DNA from: Muribaculaceae bacterium
GTDB taxonomy: Bacteria > Bacteroidota > Bacteroidia > Bacteroidales > Muribaculaceae
Length of the DNA: 64,000 nucleotides
Direction of reading: 5' to 3'
Assembly: GCA_017405965.1 (NCBI GenBank)
Contig: JAFQZK010000015.1
Location: forward strand, 248,001-312,000
The notes below the pieces were generated by a model, which saw nothing but the letters and a program-made list of their open reading frames with translations, was not told the DNA's origin and did no database searches. Positions 9,510 to 17,478 of this stretch are shown in pieces. Made by a program: the position numbers and the translations under genes. Each line of letters starts with the position of its first letter. Positions within the stretch are counted from its first letter, which is position 1.

Positions 9510-9595
9510 AGGTTAGAAGTTAGGAGTTAGGAGTTGGCGGATGCCAACTAAGGACTAGAAACTAAGGACTAAGGACTAAGGACTAGAAACTAAAA
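9505..9595 (+). repeat. Mirrored heptad arrays around a GC hairpin, batD-batE spacer
   Basis: Four GTTAGRR heptads (9505-9532) overlap the batD stop. A hairpin GTTGGC-GGAT-GCCAAC (9533-9548) follows. Then come seven exact heptads ACTAAGG, ACTAGAA, ACTAAGG (three times), ACTAGAA, ACTAAAA (9547-9595), ending one base before the batE ATG. GTTAG on the left and CTAA on the right are partly complementary, so the RNA could fold into a long imperfect stem. Confidence 0.88.
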
Positions 9596-9596
9596 T

Positions 9597-10367
9597 ATGA
9601 AACAGTTCATCATCACCATATTGTTAACCGTGCTGGCTTTACCCGTGCTGGCCGGTAACGCCAATATCGACCGCGCCAACCAGGCCTATAAGCAGGAACT
9701 CTATAACGAGGCGTTGAAGCTCTATCTCCAGGAGGCTGAGAAGACGGGTGTCTCGTCGGCGTTGTATTGCAACATCGGTGACACCTACTATCGCCTCAAG
9801 GACAACGTGCACGCGGTGCTCTATTATGAGCGTGCCCTGCTGCTTGACCCGTCGAACAGCGATGCGCGTTTCAACCTGGAGTTTGTGCGCGGCAAGATGC
9901 AGTTGCCCGACGATGCTGGCGACTCGTGGTTCAGTAACTGGGTGGATCAGACGGTGAGCCGCCTGTCGAGCAATGCCTGGGCGATGATAGCCATCCTCAC
10001 CTTCCTGCTCTTCCTGGCAGGGGTGGCGGCCTATCTGTTCGTGGACAACGTGTTGATAAGAAAAATCGGTTTCTTCGGCGGAGCCGTGCTGATTGTAGCC
10101 AGTATTCTGGCCAATCTGGCCGCCTTCCACGTCTATCATAAGGCGACCGGTGGCAACGGTGCCATCGTCATGCCCGAGAACGTCACCTTGAGCACTGCAC
10201 CCCGTGAGCCCCGCGACAAGGAGGAAGAGGCGTTCCAGCTGCAGCAGGGCACACGTGTCGAAATCATCGACTCCATCGCCGACAAGACACATGGCAAGTG
10301 GCTGCAAGTCTCCACTGCCGGTGGTCACAAGGCCTGGATCAACGCCAAAGACGTTGAGGTGATATAG
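9597..10367 (+). CDS. batE: BatE, TPR plus SH3-like membrane protein
   Basis: 256 residues: signal peptide (TILLTVLALPVLAG), TPR region (ANQAYKQELYNEALKLYLQ and YYERALLLDPSNSDARF, about 23-105), a central hydrophobic pair (about 125-175, WAMIAILTFLLFLAGVAAYL), and a C-terminal bacterial SH3-like domain (TRVEIIDSIADKTHGKWLQV). This is the BatE domain order. It closes the bat cluster in the usual order A-B-C-D-E. It presumably helps assemble the periplasmic Bat complex; no enzymatic motif is visible. Confidence 0.9.
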   Translation: MKQFIITILLTVLALPVLAGNANIDRANQAYKQELYNEALKLYLQEAEKTGVSSALYCNIGDTYYRLKDNVHAVLYYERALLLDPSNSDARFNLEFVRGKMQLPDDAGDSWFSNWVDQTVSRLSSNAWAMIAILTFLLFLAGVAAYLFVDNVLIRKIGFFGGAVLIVASILANLAAFHVYHKATGGNGAIVMPENVTLSTAPREPRDKEEEAFQLQQGTRVEIIDSIADKTHGKWLQVSTAGGHKAWINAKDVEVI

Positions 10368-10395
10368 TCCATTGTTTATTTGAGAACCTGTACGA

Positions 10396-11058
10396 ATGCT
10401 TGACTACCTGGATGACATAGACTCTGATGCCTTGCTGGCCGTCAACGGCTTGCATGACATGTTCCAGGATGCCTTCTGGTGGCTGGTGAGCGCCAAGTGG
10501 TCGTGGGCCTTGCTGGTGTTGGCCCTGCTGTGGATACTGCTTCACCAGAATCGCCGTCATGCCCTGCTGGTACTGGCAATGCTGGTGCTGGCATTATTGA
10601 TTGCCGATCAAGTGTCTTCAGGTCTGATCAAGCAAATCGTGGAACGGCTGCGGCCCACGCATGATCCGTCACTGGAATCGATGGTCCATGTCGTGAACGG
10701 CTATCGGGGCGGCTTGTACGGCTTCGTGTCGAGCCATGCTGCCAATTCGATTGCCGTGGCCACGCTGTTCTCGTTGCTCATGCGTCACCGCCTGGTGGCT
10801 GTCTCATTGTTCACCTGGGCTGTGCTGCAATGCTACAGCCGCATGTATATGGGCGTTCATTACCCTGGCGACATCTTGGGTGGCATTGTCGTCGGTCTGC
10901 TCACCGGTTGGCTGGTTTGGAGCCTCATGCGCTGGTTACAGCGTCGCTACAGGCTTCATGAGGGACATTATACCCGCACCGACGCGAAACTCTTGGCCTC
11001 CTCGGTTGCCGTCACCGTCATTCTTCTCCTTGCTGCCGCTCTCGTCCAAACCCTATAA
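10396..11058 (+). CDS. PAP2 superfamily membrane phosphatase
   Basis: 220 residues with about five membrane helices. All three phosphatidic-acid-phosphatase motifs are visible: KQIVERLRP (K-x6-RP), SSHAAN in place of the usual PSGH, and SRMYMGVHYPGD (SR-x5-H-x3-D). The family removes phosphate from lipid substrates such as undecaprenyl pyrophosphate, phosphatidic acid or lipid A at the periplasmic face. The gene follows batE by 28 bases and may be co-transcribed, but a functional link to Bat is only inferred. The Gly-to-Ser change in motif 2 occurs in other members and need not abolish activity. Confidence 0.88.
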   Translation: MLDYLDDIDSDALLAVNGLHDMFQDAFWWLVSAKWSWALLVLALLWILLHQNRRHALLVLAMLVLALLIADQVSSGLIKQIVERLRPTHDPSLESMVHVVNGYRGGLYGFVSSHAANSIAVATLFSLLMRHRLVAVSLFTWAVLQCYSRMYMGVHYPGDILGGIVVGLLTGWLVWSLMRWLQRRYRLHEGHYTRTDAKLLASSVAVTVILLLAAALVQTL

Positions 11059-11075
11059 TTTTCTTGGGGATTTAT

Positions 11076-11106
11076 TTTGTGATTTGGGCGAAATGTCGTA
11101 ATTTTG
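11076..11106 (+). promoter_or_regulatory. Consensus Bacteroidales promoter
   Basis: TTTG (11076-11079), 19 bases, TAATTTTG (11099-11106). Both boxes and the spacing fit the -33/-7 consensus; the next ATG is about 50 bases downstream at 11157. Confidence 0.75.
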
Positions 11107-11156
11107 TGGAAATTACCTAAGTATCGCATTTATCTTCCAAAAAAATAGTATCGCCT

Positions 11157-11411
11157 ATGTCGAGAACCATCACATTCAACGAACTGCGACGCATCAAGAA
11201 TCGTCTGCCCGAAGGCTCCATCCACACTATCGCCGACAAACTCAACCTGCCGGTTCAGTCGGTGAGAAACTATTTTGGCGGGTCAAATTATGAGTTCGGG
11301 ACCAACATGGGCTTCCATTTGGAACCTGGCCCCGATGGTGGACTTGTCGTGCTTGACGACCCTCTGATTCTGGATATGGCACTTGAGATTCTCGAGCAGA
11401 ATGCTCAGTAG
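11157..11411 (+). CDS. Small putative DNA-binding protein (HTH-like)
   Basis: 84 residues starting MSRTITFNELRRIKNRLPEG. The first half reads like a helix-turn-helix (IHTIADKLNLPVQSVRNYFGG): a helix, a short turn, then a helix rich in Gln, Ser and Arg. The acidic C-terminal half ends LDMALEILEQNAQ. The protein matches a short conserved type in Bacteroidales that I know only as an uncharacterised DNA-binding protein. It has its own consensus promoter and sits 55 bases before the DUF2007-USP gene, so it could regulate or be co-transcribed with it. Confidence 0.7.
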   Translation: MSRTITFNELRRIKNRLPEGSIHTIADKLNLPVQSVRNYFGGSNYEFGTNMGFHLEPGPDGGLVVLDDPLILDMALEILEQNAQ

Positions 11412-11466
11412 TCAACTCCTGATTTCTCTTACCGATTATTCTTAACCCCTCATTCCCGTAGCTCCC

Positions 11467-12570
11467 ATGGACAACAAGAACAACAACGACCCCAACCGAC
11501 TGATAACTGTCGCTATCCACACGTTTGACCGCGCTGTGGAATTGAAGAATACCCTCGAAGAAGAGGGTATCGAGGTGAAGCTGCATAATGTCAATCTGGA
11601 CGAGAAAGTGCTCGGCTCGGGCGTGAGGGTGCGCATCCGCGAGCGCGACCTGCCTCAAGCATTGCAGATCATAGAATCACCCGAGACCGCCACCAGTGAC
11701 GAGCGATGTGTATTATTGCCCGTCGATTTCAGCAAATACTCGCTCAAATCGGTGCGTCTGGGTATGGAGTATGCCCGTCGCAGCCGTGGCCGCGTGGTGT
11801 TGCTGCACAGCTATATCAACGAGCGTCACACGATGTCGTTGCCTTTCGGCAGTGACCGCTACGAGAGCCCCGAGGACGATTTCAAGAACATCAAGAAGAA
11901 TGCTCGCCAGTGTATGGATGAGTTCAAGAAGATGCTGATGGACAAAATCGCCGCCGGCGAGCTTCCCAAGGTGAAAATCGAGACCAAGGTGACCGAGGGC
12001 ATCCCCGAGGAGCAGATTCTGCACTATGCCCAGAAGTATGACGTGTCGCTCATCGTGATGGGCACCAGCGGCACCAACCGTCGTCGCCAGAATCTCATCG
12101 GCAGTGTGGCCGGCGAGGTGATGGATGCCTGCAAGTTCCCCATCTTCACTGTGCCCATCGGAATGCCTGATGTGAGCCTGACCGACATCACCCATGTGGC
12201 GTTTTTCTCCAATCTCATCCAGCAGGATTTGATTTCGTTCGACCGTTTCGCCCGCCTGTTCAATATGCGAGGCGTGGAGGTCACCATCATCCCGGTGGTC
12301 GATAAGAAGGACCGCCGTCTGGTGGATCAGTCTCTGCAACAGCTCGTGCAGTACTGCCGCGATCATTACCCCGAGTGCACGTTCAAGACCAAGCGCATCG
12401 CTGCCAAGACGTTTATCGAGAGTTTTGCACAGTTTGCCAAGGACGATAACGTCCAGCTGATTGCGGTACCCAACAAGAAATCGAGCATCTTCTCGCGACT
12501 GTTCAATCCCAGTATCGCTCATCGCGTCTTGTTCCAGACCGATACCCCTATGCTCGTAGTCCCCGTGTAA
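11467..12570 (+). CDS. DUF2007-like domain fused to two universal stress protein domains
   Basis: 367 residues. Residues about 10-75 (VAIHTFDRAVELKNTLEEEG through ALQIIES) look like a DUF2007 signal-transducing fold. Two tandem USP domains follow: the first from VLLPVDFSKYSLKSVRLGM to about residue 230 and carrying the nucleotide-binding loop GTSGTNRRRQNLIGSVAGEV; the second a degenerate copy ending TPMLVVPV. Tandem USPs are common stress-response proteins, but a DUF2007 head is less usual. Only the first USP keeps an obvious G-x2-G-x9-G-(S/T)-like loop. Expected to be cytoplasmic. Confidence 0.85.
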   Translation: MDNKNNNDPNRLITVAIHTFDRAVELKNTLEEEGIEVKLHNVNLDEKVLGSGVRVRIRERDLPQALQIIESPETATSDERCVLLPVDFSKYSLKSVRLGMEYARRSRGRVVLLHSYINERHTMSLPFGSDRYESPEDDFKNIKKNARQCMDEFKKMLMDKIAAGELPKVKIETKVTEGIPEEQILHYAQKYDVSLIVMGTSGTNRRRQNLIGSVAGEVMDACKFPIFTVPIGMPDVSLTDITHVAFFSNLIQQDLISFDRFARLFNMRGVEVTIIPVVDKKDRRLVDQSLQQLVQYCRDHYPECTFKTKRIAAKTFIESFAQFAKDDNVQLIAVPNKKSSIFSRLFNPSIAHRVLFQTDTPMLVVPV

Positions 12571-12583
12571 GACGGTGTTTGTC

Positions 12584-13738
12584 ATGCAGCATTTCCAGCC
12601 CAAACCTCATTATGATATCCTTGACGGGCTGCGCGGTGTCGCCGCTTTGATGGTGATTCTGTATCACGTGTTCGAGTGTTTTGACTGGACTCCGCTGCCT
12701 CACGGCTATCTCGCCGTGGATTTTTTCTTCGTCCTTTCGGGTTTTGTTATCGGCTATGCCTATGACGGCCGTTGGCGCGAAGGATTGACGGTGGGGCATT
12801 TCTTCAAGCGTCGTCTCATCCGTCTGCATCCCATGGTTGTTATCGGTGCGGTCATCGGTGCGTTGTGCTTTTTCCTACAGGGCAGTGTGCGTTGGGACGG
12901 CACGCATGTCGCGACAGGGTGGGTGATGGTGGCTATGCTGATGGGCATGCTGATGCTGCCGCTCTATCCGGGTGCGGCAGCCGATGTGCGAGGCAACGGC
13001 GAACTCTTCCCCTTGAATGGTCCCTCATGGTCATTGTTCTTTGAGTACATTGGCAATATCTTCTATGCCTTGTTGTTGCGGCGTCTGTCCACGAAGTGGC
13101 TGGCGTTGTTGGCAGTGATTACAGGCGGCATGCTTACCTATATCGCGGTGAGTGACGGCTACTTGGGTGTGGGCTGGTCGATGACCGACGGTGGATTGTG
13201 GACCGGACTGGTGCGCATGCTGTTTCCCTACACGATGGGTATGCTCATGGCCAGGGTTTTCCGTCCCGTGAAAGGGATGTCGAGCGCCTTTTGGATTTGC
13301 GGCGCCGTTATTTTGCTGGTGGGGTGTTTGCCCCTCGTGTTCGGTGAGTTGTCACCGTGGCAGAACGGTCTGTATGACGCCCTGTGCGTCATCCTGGTAT
13401 TCCCGTGCCTGGTGTGGCTGGGCGCTTCGCAGCTGTCTATAGGAATGACGACGCGGCATGTGAGCCATTTCCTGGGCGAATTGAGTTATCCGCTCTATGC
13501 CGTGCATTACCCGTTGATGTACCTGTTCTATGCCCACATCGGGTTTGACGGCAATCTCGTGCCTATCGCCCGGATGAACGATGTATGGCCTGTCGCCATA
13601 GCGTTGCCCGTTGCCTCCATCTTGCTGGCGTGGCTCTGCTGGCGATTCTATGATAGGCCTGTCCGCCGTTATTTCATGAAGGCAAGCAGGATGATCCAAC
13701 AGAGGGCAAGCAGGGCAAACAGCGACGAGAGCATGTAA
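12584..13738 (+). CDS. Acyltransferase family 3 (OafA/YrhL-like) membrane protein
   Basis: 384 residues from the ATG at 12584; a GTG at 12575 in the same frame is less likely. The start HYDILDGLRGVAALMVILYH carries the family's RG-A-x-x-V/M and catalytic histidine region, followed by about ten membrane helices (YLAVDFFFVLSGFVIGYAY and others). These enzymes O-acetylate sugars of LPS, capsule or exopolysaccharide using cytoplasmic acyl-CoA. It starts 13 bases after the USP gene. Its 3' end overlaps the convergent gene on the other strand by 70 bases. Confidence 0.9.
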   Translation: MQHFQPKPHYDILDGLRGVAALMVILYHVFECFDWTPLPHGYLAVDFFFVLSGFVIGYAYDGRWREGLTVGHFFKRRLIRLHPMVVIGAVIGALCFFLQGSVRWDGTHVATGWVMVAMLMGMLMLPLYPGAAADVRGNGELFPLNGPSWSLFFEYIGNIFYALLLRRLSTKWLALLAVITGGMLTYIAVSDGYLGVGWSMTDGGLWTGLVRMLFPYTMGMLMARVFRPVKGMSSAFWICGAVILLVGCLPLVFGELSPWQNGLYDALCVILVFPCLVWLGASQLSIGMTTRHVSHFLGELSYPLYAVHYPLMYLFYAHIGFDGNLVPIARMNDVWPVAIALPVASILLAWLCWRFYDRPVRRYFMKASRMIQQRASRANSDESM

Positions 13739-13965
13739 AGCTGGCGGCGGATGTAACGACGCTCGGGGCGCTGGAAACTGCCGCGAGTGAACATGTAGGC
13801 TGCCATGAAGATGAAGCAGTCGTCCACATAGCCCACGATGCCTTTACCGTCAAAGTCACCACGCCAGATGATATAAGCGATGGCTGCCATCAGCAACAAG
13901 ACTCCAATCACACGGCATATTTTCATGCCGGTGCTCACCGGTACTTGATTCTCTTTCTTCTCCAT
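13669..13965 (-). CDS. Small membrane protein, distantly DUF1232/YkvA-like
   Basis: 98 residues with two clear membrane helices (about 15-35 and 73-96) and a central GYVDDCFIFMAAYMF segment. That segment recalls the G-Y-x-D-D motif of DUF1232 proteins; I regard this as tentative. The last 70 bases overlap the convergent acyltransferase gene, so the C-terminus is encoded opposite another coding region. It lies downstream of tex, separated by a nonad array. Function unknown. Confidence 0.65.
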   Translation of the reverse strand: MEKKENQVPVSTGMKICRVIGVLLLMAAIAYIIWRGDFDGKGIVGYVDDCFIFMAAYMFTRGSFQRPERRYIRRQLYMLSSLFALLALCWIILLAFMK

Positions 13966-13977
13966 AATCTTTATTGA

Positions 13978-14013
13978 TTAAAGTCCTTAAGGTATTTAGG
14001 GCCTTTAAGGTCA
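13978..14013 (-). repeat. Nonad array between tex and the small membrane protein
   Basis: TTAAAGTCC, TTAAGGTAT, TTAGGGCCT and TTAAGGTCA (as read on the + strand) are in exact 9-base register, upstream of the 13965 start. The same words recur at 17425-17469. Confidence 0.75.
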
Positions 14014-14022
14014 TTTGTCTTA

Positions 14023-16161
14023 TTACTTGGGTTGGTCGATGCCGCGCATCGAGAGGGCGATGCGGCCGCGCTCCATGTCGATGCCGGTGACGACAACGCG
14101 CACGTGCTGGTGGACGTGGACCTGTCGTGCGGCGGGAAGGCCCTTTTGAGGCATTTGGGAAACGTGCACGAGGCCGTCCTTGTGGATGCCCAGGTCAACG
14201 AAGGCGCCGAATTGGGTCACGTTGGTGACGATACCGTTCAACTCCATGCCTTCGCGCAGGTCCTTGATGTCGTTGACGTTGTCGTCAAACTCCCATACCT
14301 GAACGGTGGAGCGTGGATCACGTCCCGGTTTCTCGAGCTCGCTCATGATGTCGCGCAGGGTGGGCTCGCCCACGTCCTGTGAGAGATAGCGCTGCAGGTT
14401 GATTTTTTCGCGTTGTGCCTTGTCCTTGATGAGGTCGGCTATGCTGCAGCCGCAGTCCTTGGCCATGCGTGCCACCAGAGCGTAACGCTCGGGATGCACA
14501 GCACTGTTGTCCAGCGGGTTGTCGCTCTCGGGTACGCGCAGGAAACCTGCTGCCTGCTCAAAGGTCTTCGGCCCCAGTTTGGGCACCTTCAACAGTTGCT
14601 GGCGAGAGGTGAAATGGCCGTTAGCGGCACGGTAATCGACAATGTTCTGGGCGAGGGTGGGGCCCAGGCCGGCGATATAGGTAAGCAACTCCTTGGAGGC
14701 CGTGTTGACGTTGACACCCACACTGTTGACGCAACTTTGCACCGTGAAGTCGAGCGCCTCTTTCAGCCTCGTCTGGTCCACGTCGTGCTGGTACTGGCCC
14801 ACACCAATGGACTTGGGGTCGATCTTCACCAGTTCGGCCAGCGGGTCGAGCAGGCGTCGCCCGATGGAGACGGCACCGCGAACGGTCACGTCCTTGTCGG
14901 GGAACTCGTCGCGGGCAATCTTGCTCGCGCTGTAGATGGATGCACCGTTCTCGCTCACGACAAACACGTCGATGGGCCTGCGGTAGCGGATGCGTTTCAG
15001 GAAGCGCTCGGTCTCGCGGCTGGCCGTGCCGTTGCCCAGGGCGATGGCATCAATCTTATAGGCCTCGGTGAGCGAGTGTATCTTTTTGGTAGCCCCCTCG
15101 ATATCGTTGTGGGGAGCAGTGGGGTAGATGACGTCGTTGTGCAACAGGTTGCCCTGCTCGTCAAGGCATACCACCTTGCAACCCGTGCGGAATCCCGGGT
15201 CAACGGCCAGCACACGTTTGCGGCCCAACGGGGGAGCGAACAGCAGTTGACGCACGTTCTGGGCAAAGGTCTCGATGGCTTCATCATCGGCCTTCTCTTT
15301 GGCTGCCGAGGCAAACTCGGTCTCGATCGACGGCTTTACCAGACGCTTGAAGCTGTCCTCGGCAGCTTCTTCGACCAGTTGTGACGCTTCGCCGTTACCT
15401 TTCACCACGATGCGGGCAATGTTGTCAAGCGTGCGGTCGTCGTTGATCTCGATTCCCACCTTGAGGAAACCCTCCTTCTCGCCACGTCTGATGGCCAGCA
15501 GCTGGTGAGACGAAACGCGCTTGAGCGGCATCGAGTATTCGTAATAGTTCTCGTAGTTGCGGCCCTCGATTTCTTTGCCCTTGACGAAGTGGGACACGAG
15601 CCGTGCGTCATACTTGAATCCGCGACGGACGGTGTTTCGCACCGCCTCGTTCTCGCTCACCCACTCGGCGATGATGTCTTGGGCGCCCATGATGGCGGCA
15701 TCGGTGTCGGGCACCTTGTCGCCGTCAACAAACTGTCGGGCTCGTTCCTCGATATTGCCGCCACGTTGCGACATGATGATTTTGGCCAATGGCTCCAGTC
15801 CCAGCTGTCGGGCAGCCTCGGCGCGGGTCTTGCGCTTGGGTTTGAAAGGCAGATAGATGTCCTCGAGCGTGTTGGCATCCCAGCAGTTGTTGATGCGGTC
15901 GGCGAGCTCGGGAGTGAGCTTGTCCTGGGCCTCGATGGTCTTGAGGATGGTGGCGCGACGCTTCTCCAGTTCGCGGTAATAGCGTAGTCGCTGGTCGATG
16001 GACTGGATGGAGAAATCGTCGAGGTTGCCCGTTACCTCCTTACGGTAGCGGCTGATGAAAGGAATGGTCGCGCCATCGTCGAGAAGATTGACCGTGCCGG
16101 CAACCTGGTTGATGGGAATGTTGAGCTCTTGAGAAATGAGCGTTGAGAGTTTATCTGCCAT
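14023..16161 (-). CDS. tex: Tex-type RNA-binding transcriptional accessory protein
   Basis: 712 residues in the Tex domain order. An N-terminal helical region (MADKLSTLISQELNI) is followed by an RNase H-like YqgF domain (RVLAVDPGFRTGCKVVCLD, about 325-345), helix-hairpin-helix motifs (YIAGLGPTLAQNIVDYRAAN and KVPKLGPKTFEQAAGFLRV, about 490-545), and a C-terminal S1 RNA-binding domain (NGIVTNVTQFGAFVDLGIHK, about 642-661). Tex is a highly conserved nucleic-acid-binding protein tied to transcription accuracy and toxin expression; it is cytoplasmic. Length is slightly short of the longest homologues but complete. Two imperfect nonads (CTACGAATT, ACACGAATT; 16171-16188) lie just upstream of the start. 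Confidence 0.95.
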   Translation of the reverse strand: MADKLSTLISQELNIPINQVAGTVNLLDDGATIPFISRYRKEVTGNLDDFSIQSIDQRLRYYRELEKRRATILKTIEAQDKLTPELADRINNCWDANTLEDIYLPFKPKRKTRAEAARQLGLEPLAKIIMSQRGGNIEERARQFVDGDKVPDTDAAIMGAQDIIAEWVSENEAVRNTVRRGFKYDARLVSHFVKGKEIEGRNYENYYEYSMPLKRVSSHQLLAIRRGEKEGFLKVGIEINDDRTLDNIARIVVKGNGEASQLVEEAAEDSFKRLVKPSIETEFASAAKEKADDEAIETFAQNVRQLLFAPPLGRKRVLAVDPGFRTGCKVVCLDEQGNLLHNDVIYPTAPHNDIEGATKKIHSLTEAYKIDAIALGNGTASRETERFLKRIRYRRPIDVFVVSENGASIYSASKIARDEFPDKDVTVRGAVSIGRRLLDPLAELVKIDPKSIGVGQYQHDVDQTRLKEALDFTVQSCVNSVGVNVNTASKELLTYIAGLGPTLAQNIVDYRAANGHFTSRQQLLKVPKLGPKTFEQAAGFLRVPESDNPLDNSAVHPERYALVARMAKDCGCSIADLIKDKAQREKINLQRYLSQDVGEPTLRDIMSELEKPGRDPRSTVQVWEFDDNVNDIKDLREGMELNGIVTNVTQFGAFVDLGIHKDGLVHVSQMPQKGLPAARQVHVHQHVRVVVTGIDMERGRIALSMRGIDQPK

Positions 16162-16223
16162 GATTCTAAACTACGAATTACACGAATTATATTAAAACTG
16201 TTTCGTCACCAAATAATTAAAAA

Positions 16224-17399
16224 CTAACGGCTCTTCTTGAGCGTGATGACGGTGATTTCGGGCGTGGCGCCGATGCGCATGGGCGTTCCCACCATACCGG
16301 TGCCGATGTTGACATACAGCAGCTGTTTGCCTTCGCGGTAAGCACCGCCCCATTCGGGATAACGCATGCATGCCGGTGACCAGCGCCAGTCGCCCAACTT
16401 GAGCATGATTTGCCAGGCGTGGGTGTGTCCGGCGAGCATCAGGTCGATGTTGCTGTTTGGCAAGGTATTGGCGCGCCAGGCGTAAGGGTTGTGCTGCAAT
16501 TCAATCTTGAAATTGCTGTCACGCAGGCCACTGTAAGCCTTGGCGAGGTTGCCGCGTTTCTCAAACGGGTGATCGCCGAAGTTTTCGGTGCCGATGAGCA
16601 CGATTTGAGCATCGCCACGGTGGATGATGGCATAGTCATCGTTGAGCAAGCGCCAGCCTGCGGCCGTTTGCAAGTCGCACAGGGCTTTGCGGTCGGCCAC
16701 CTGTTCCTTCTCATCGTCCCAGCGCACATAGTTGTCATAGTCGTGGTTGCCGAGCACCGAGAACACGCCGTCGGGGGCATGCAGTTGTGCCAGCAGGTCG
16801 CGGTAGGGCAGGGCTTCATCGGTCTTGCGGCTCACCAGGTCACCCGTGAAGCAGATCATGTCGGGATGCAGGTCATTGATGGCCTTGATTTGTCGCTCTA
16901 CGATGGCAGTTCGCCCGTTGTAGGTGCCCAAGTGGGCATCGCTCCACTGGACGATGCGGTAACCGTCAAAGGCCTCAGGAAGGTTGTCGAAAGCCAACTC
17001 CACCTCCTTCACTTCGATTTTGCCGGGGGTGACGATGGCACCCCACCACATGATACCGAACACCAGTGCCGCCACAATAAAGGCGCACACCGTCAGCCAC
17101 CGTTGCTTGAGCAGGCGTCCGATGCCGTACAGCAGCATACCCAACGCCTTGGGTGCCAGGATGGCAAAGAAGGTGTAGAGCATGTACTGGCCCGTGACAA
17201 ATGTGCTGTTAGATGTGCCGGCTTCACTCAACGGCATCACGGCGACACCAGTGGCCAAAGCGGCGGTGAGCACAGCCAGCGCACCGTTGAACCATGCCGC
17301 CCAGCGGTAGCCGCTGCGTCGCAGGCGACGGCAGATATAAACGTCCATGGCGATGCAGAGCACCGCCACGACGATTAATCCTAACCAGTGAATTTTCAT
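16224..17399 (-). CDS. Membrane-anchored metallophosphoesterase
   Basis: 391 residues. Four N-terminal membrane helices (about 1-135) precede a calcineurin-like phosphoesterase domain with its metal ligands in order: SDAHLGTYNGR, GDLVSRKTD, GNHDYDNY and AGHTHAWQ. Related membrane proteins (YkuE type) act on lipids or UDP-sugar lipids, but the substrate here is unknown. The gene lies between tex and a PlsC-like acyltransferase on the same strand; nonad array 17425-17469 separates it from the latter. It begins IHWLGLIVVAVLCIAMDV. Confidence 0.9.
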   Translation of the reverse strand: MKIHWLGLIVVAVLCIAMDVYICRRLRRSGYRWAAWFNGALAVLTAALATGVAVMPLSEAGTSNSTFVTGQYMLYTFFAILAPKALGMLLYGIGRLLKQRWLTVCAFIVAALVFGIMWWGAIVTPGKIEVKEVELAFDNLPEAFDGYRIVQWSDAHLGTYNGRTAIVERQIKAINDLHPDMICFTGDLVSRKTDEALPYRDLLAQLHAPDGVFSVLGNHDYDNYVRWDDEKEQVADRKALCDLQTAAGWRLLNDDYAIIHRGDAQIVLIGTENFGDHPFEKRGNLAKAYSGLRDSNFKIELQHNPYAWRANTLPNSNIDLMLAGHTHAWQIMLKLGDWRWSPACMRYPEWGGAYREGKQLLYVNIGTGMVGTPMRIGATPEITVITLKKSR

Positions 17400-17424
17400 T
17401 TTTTGGCGTTTTGTTTCAGGGGCC

Positions 17425-17469
17425 TTAAGGTCTTTAAAGTCATTAAGGTCCTTAAAGTCCTTAGGGCAA
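17425..17469 (-). repeat. Five-unit nonad array
   Basis: TTAAGGTCT, TTAAAGTCA, TTAAGGTCC, TTAAAGTCC, TTAGGGCAA run in unbroken 9-base register. The array is flanked by the metallophosphoesterase start (17399) and the acyltransferase stop (17479), and uses the same vocabulary as 13978-14013. Confidence 0.85.
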
Positions 17470-17478
17470 ACTCCTAAA

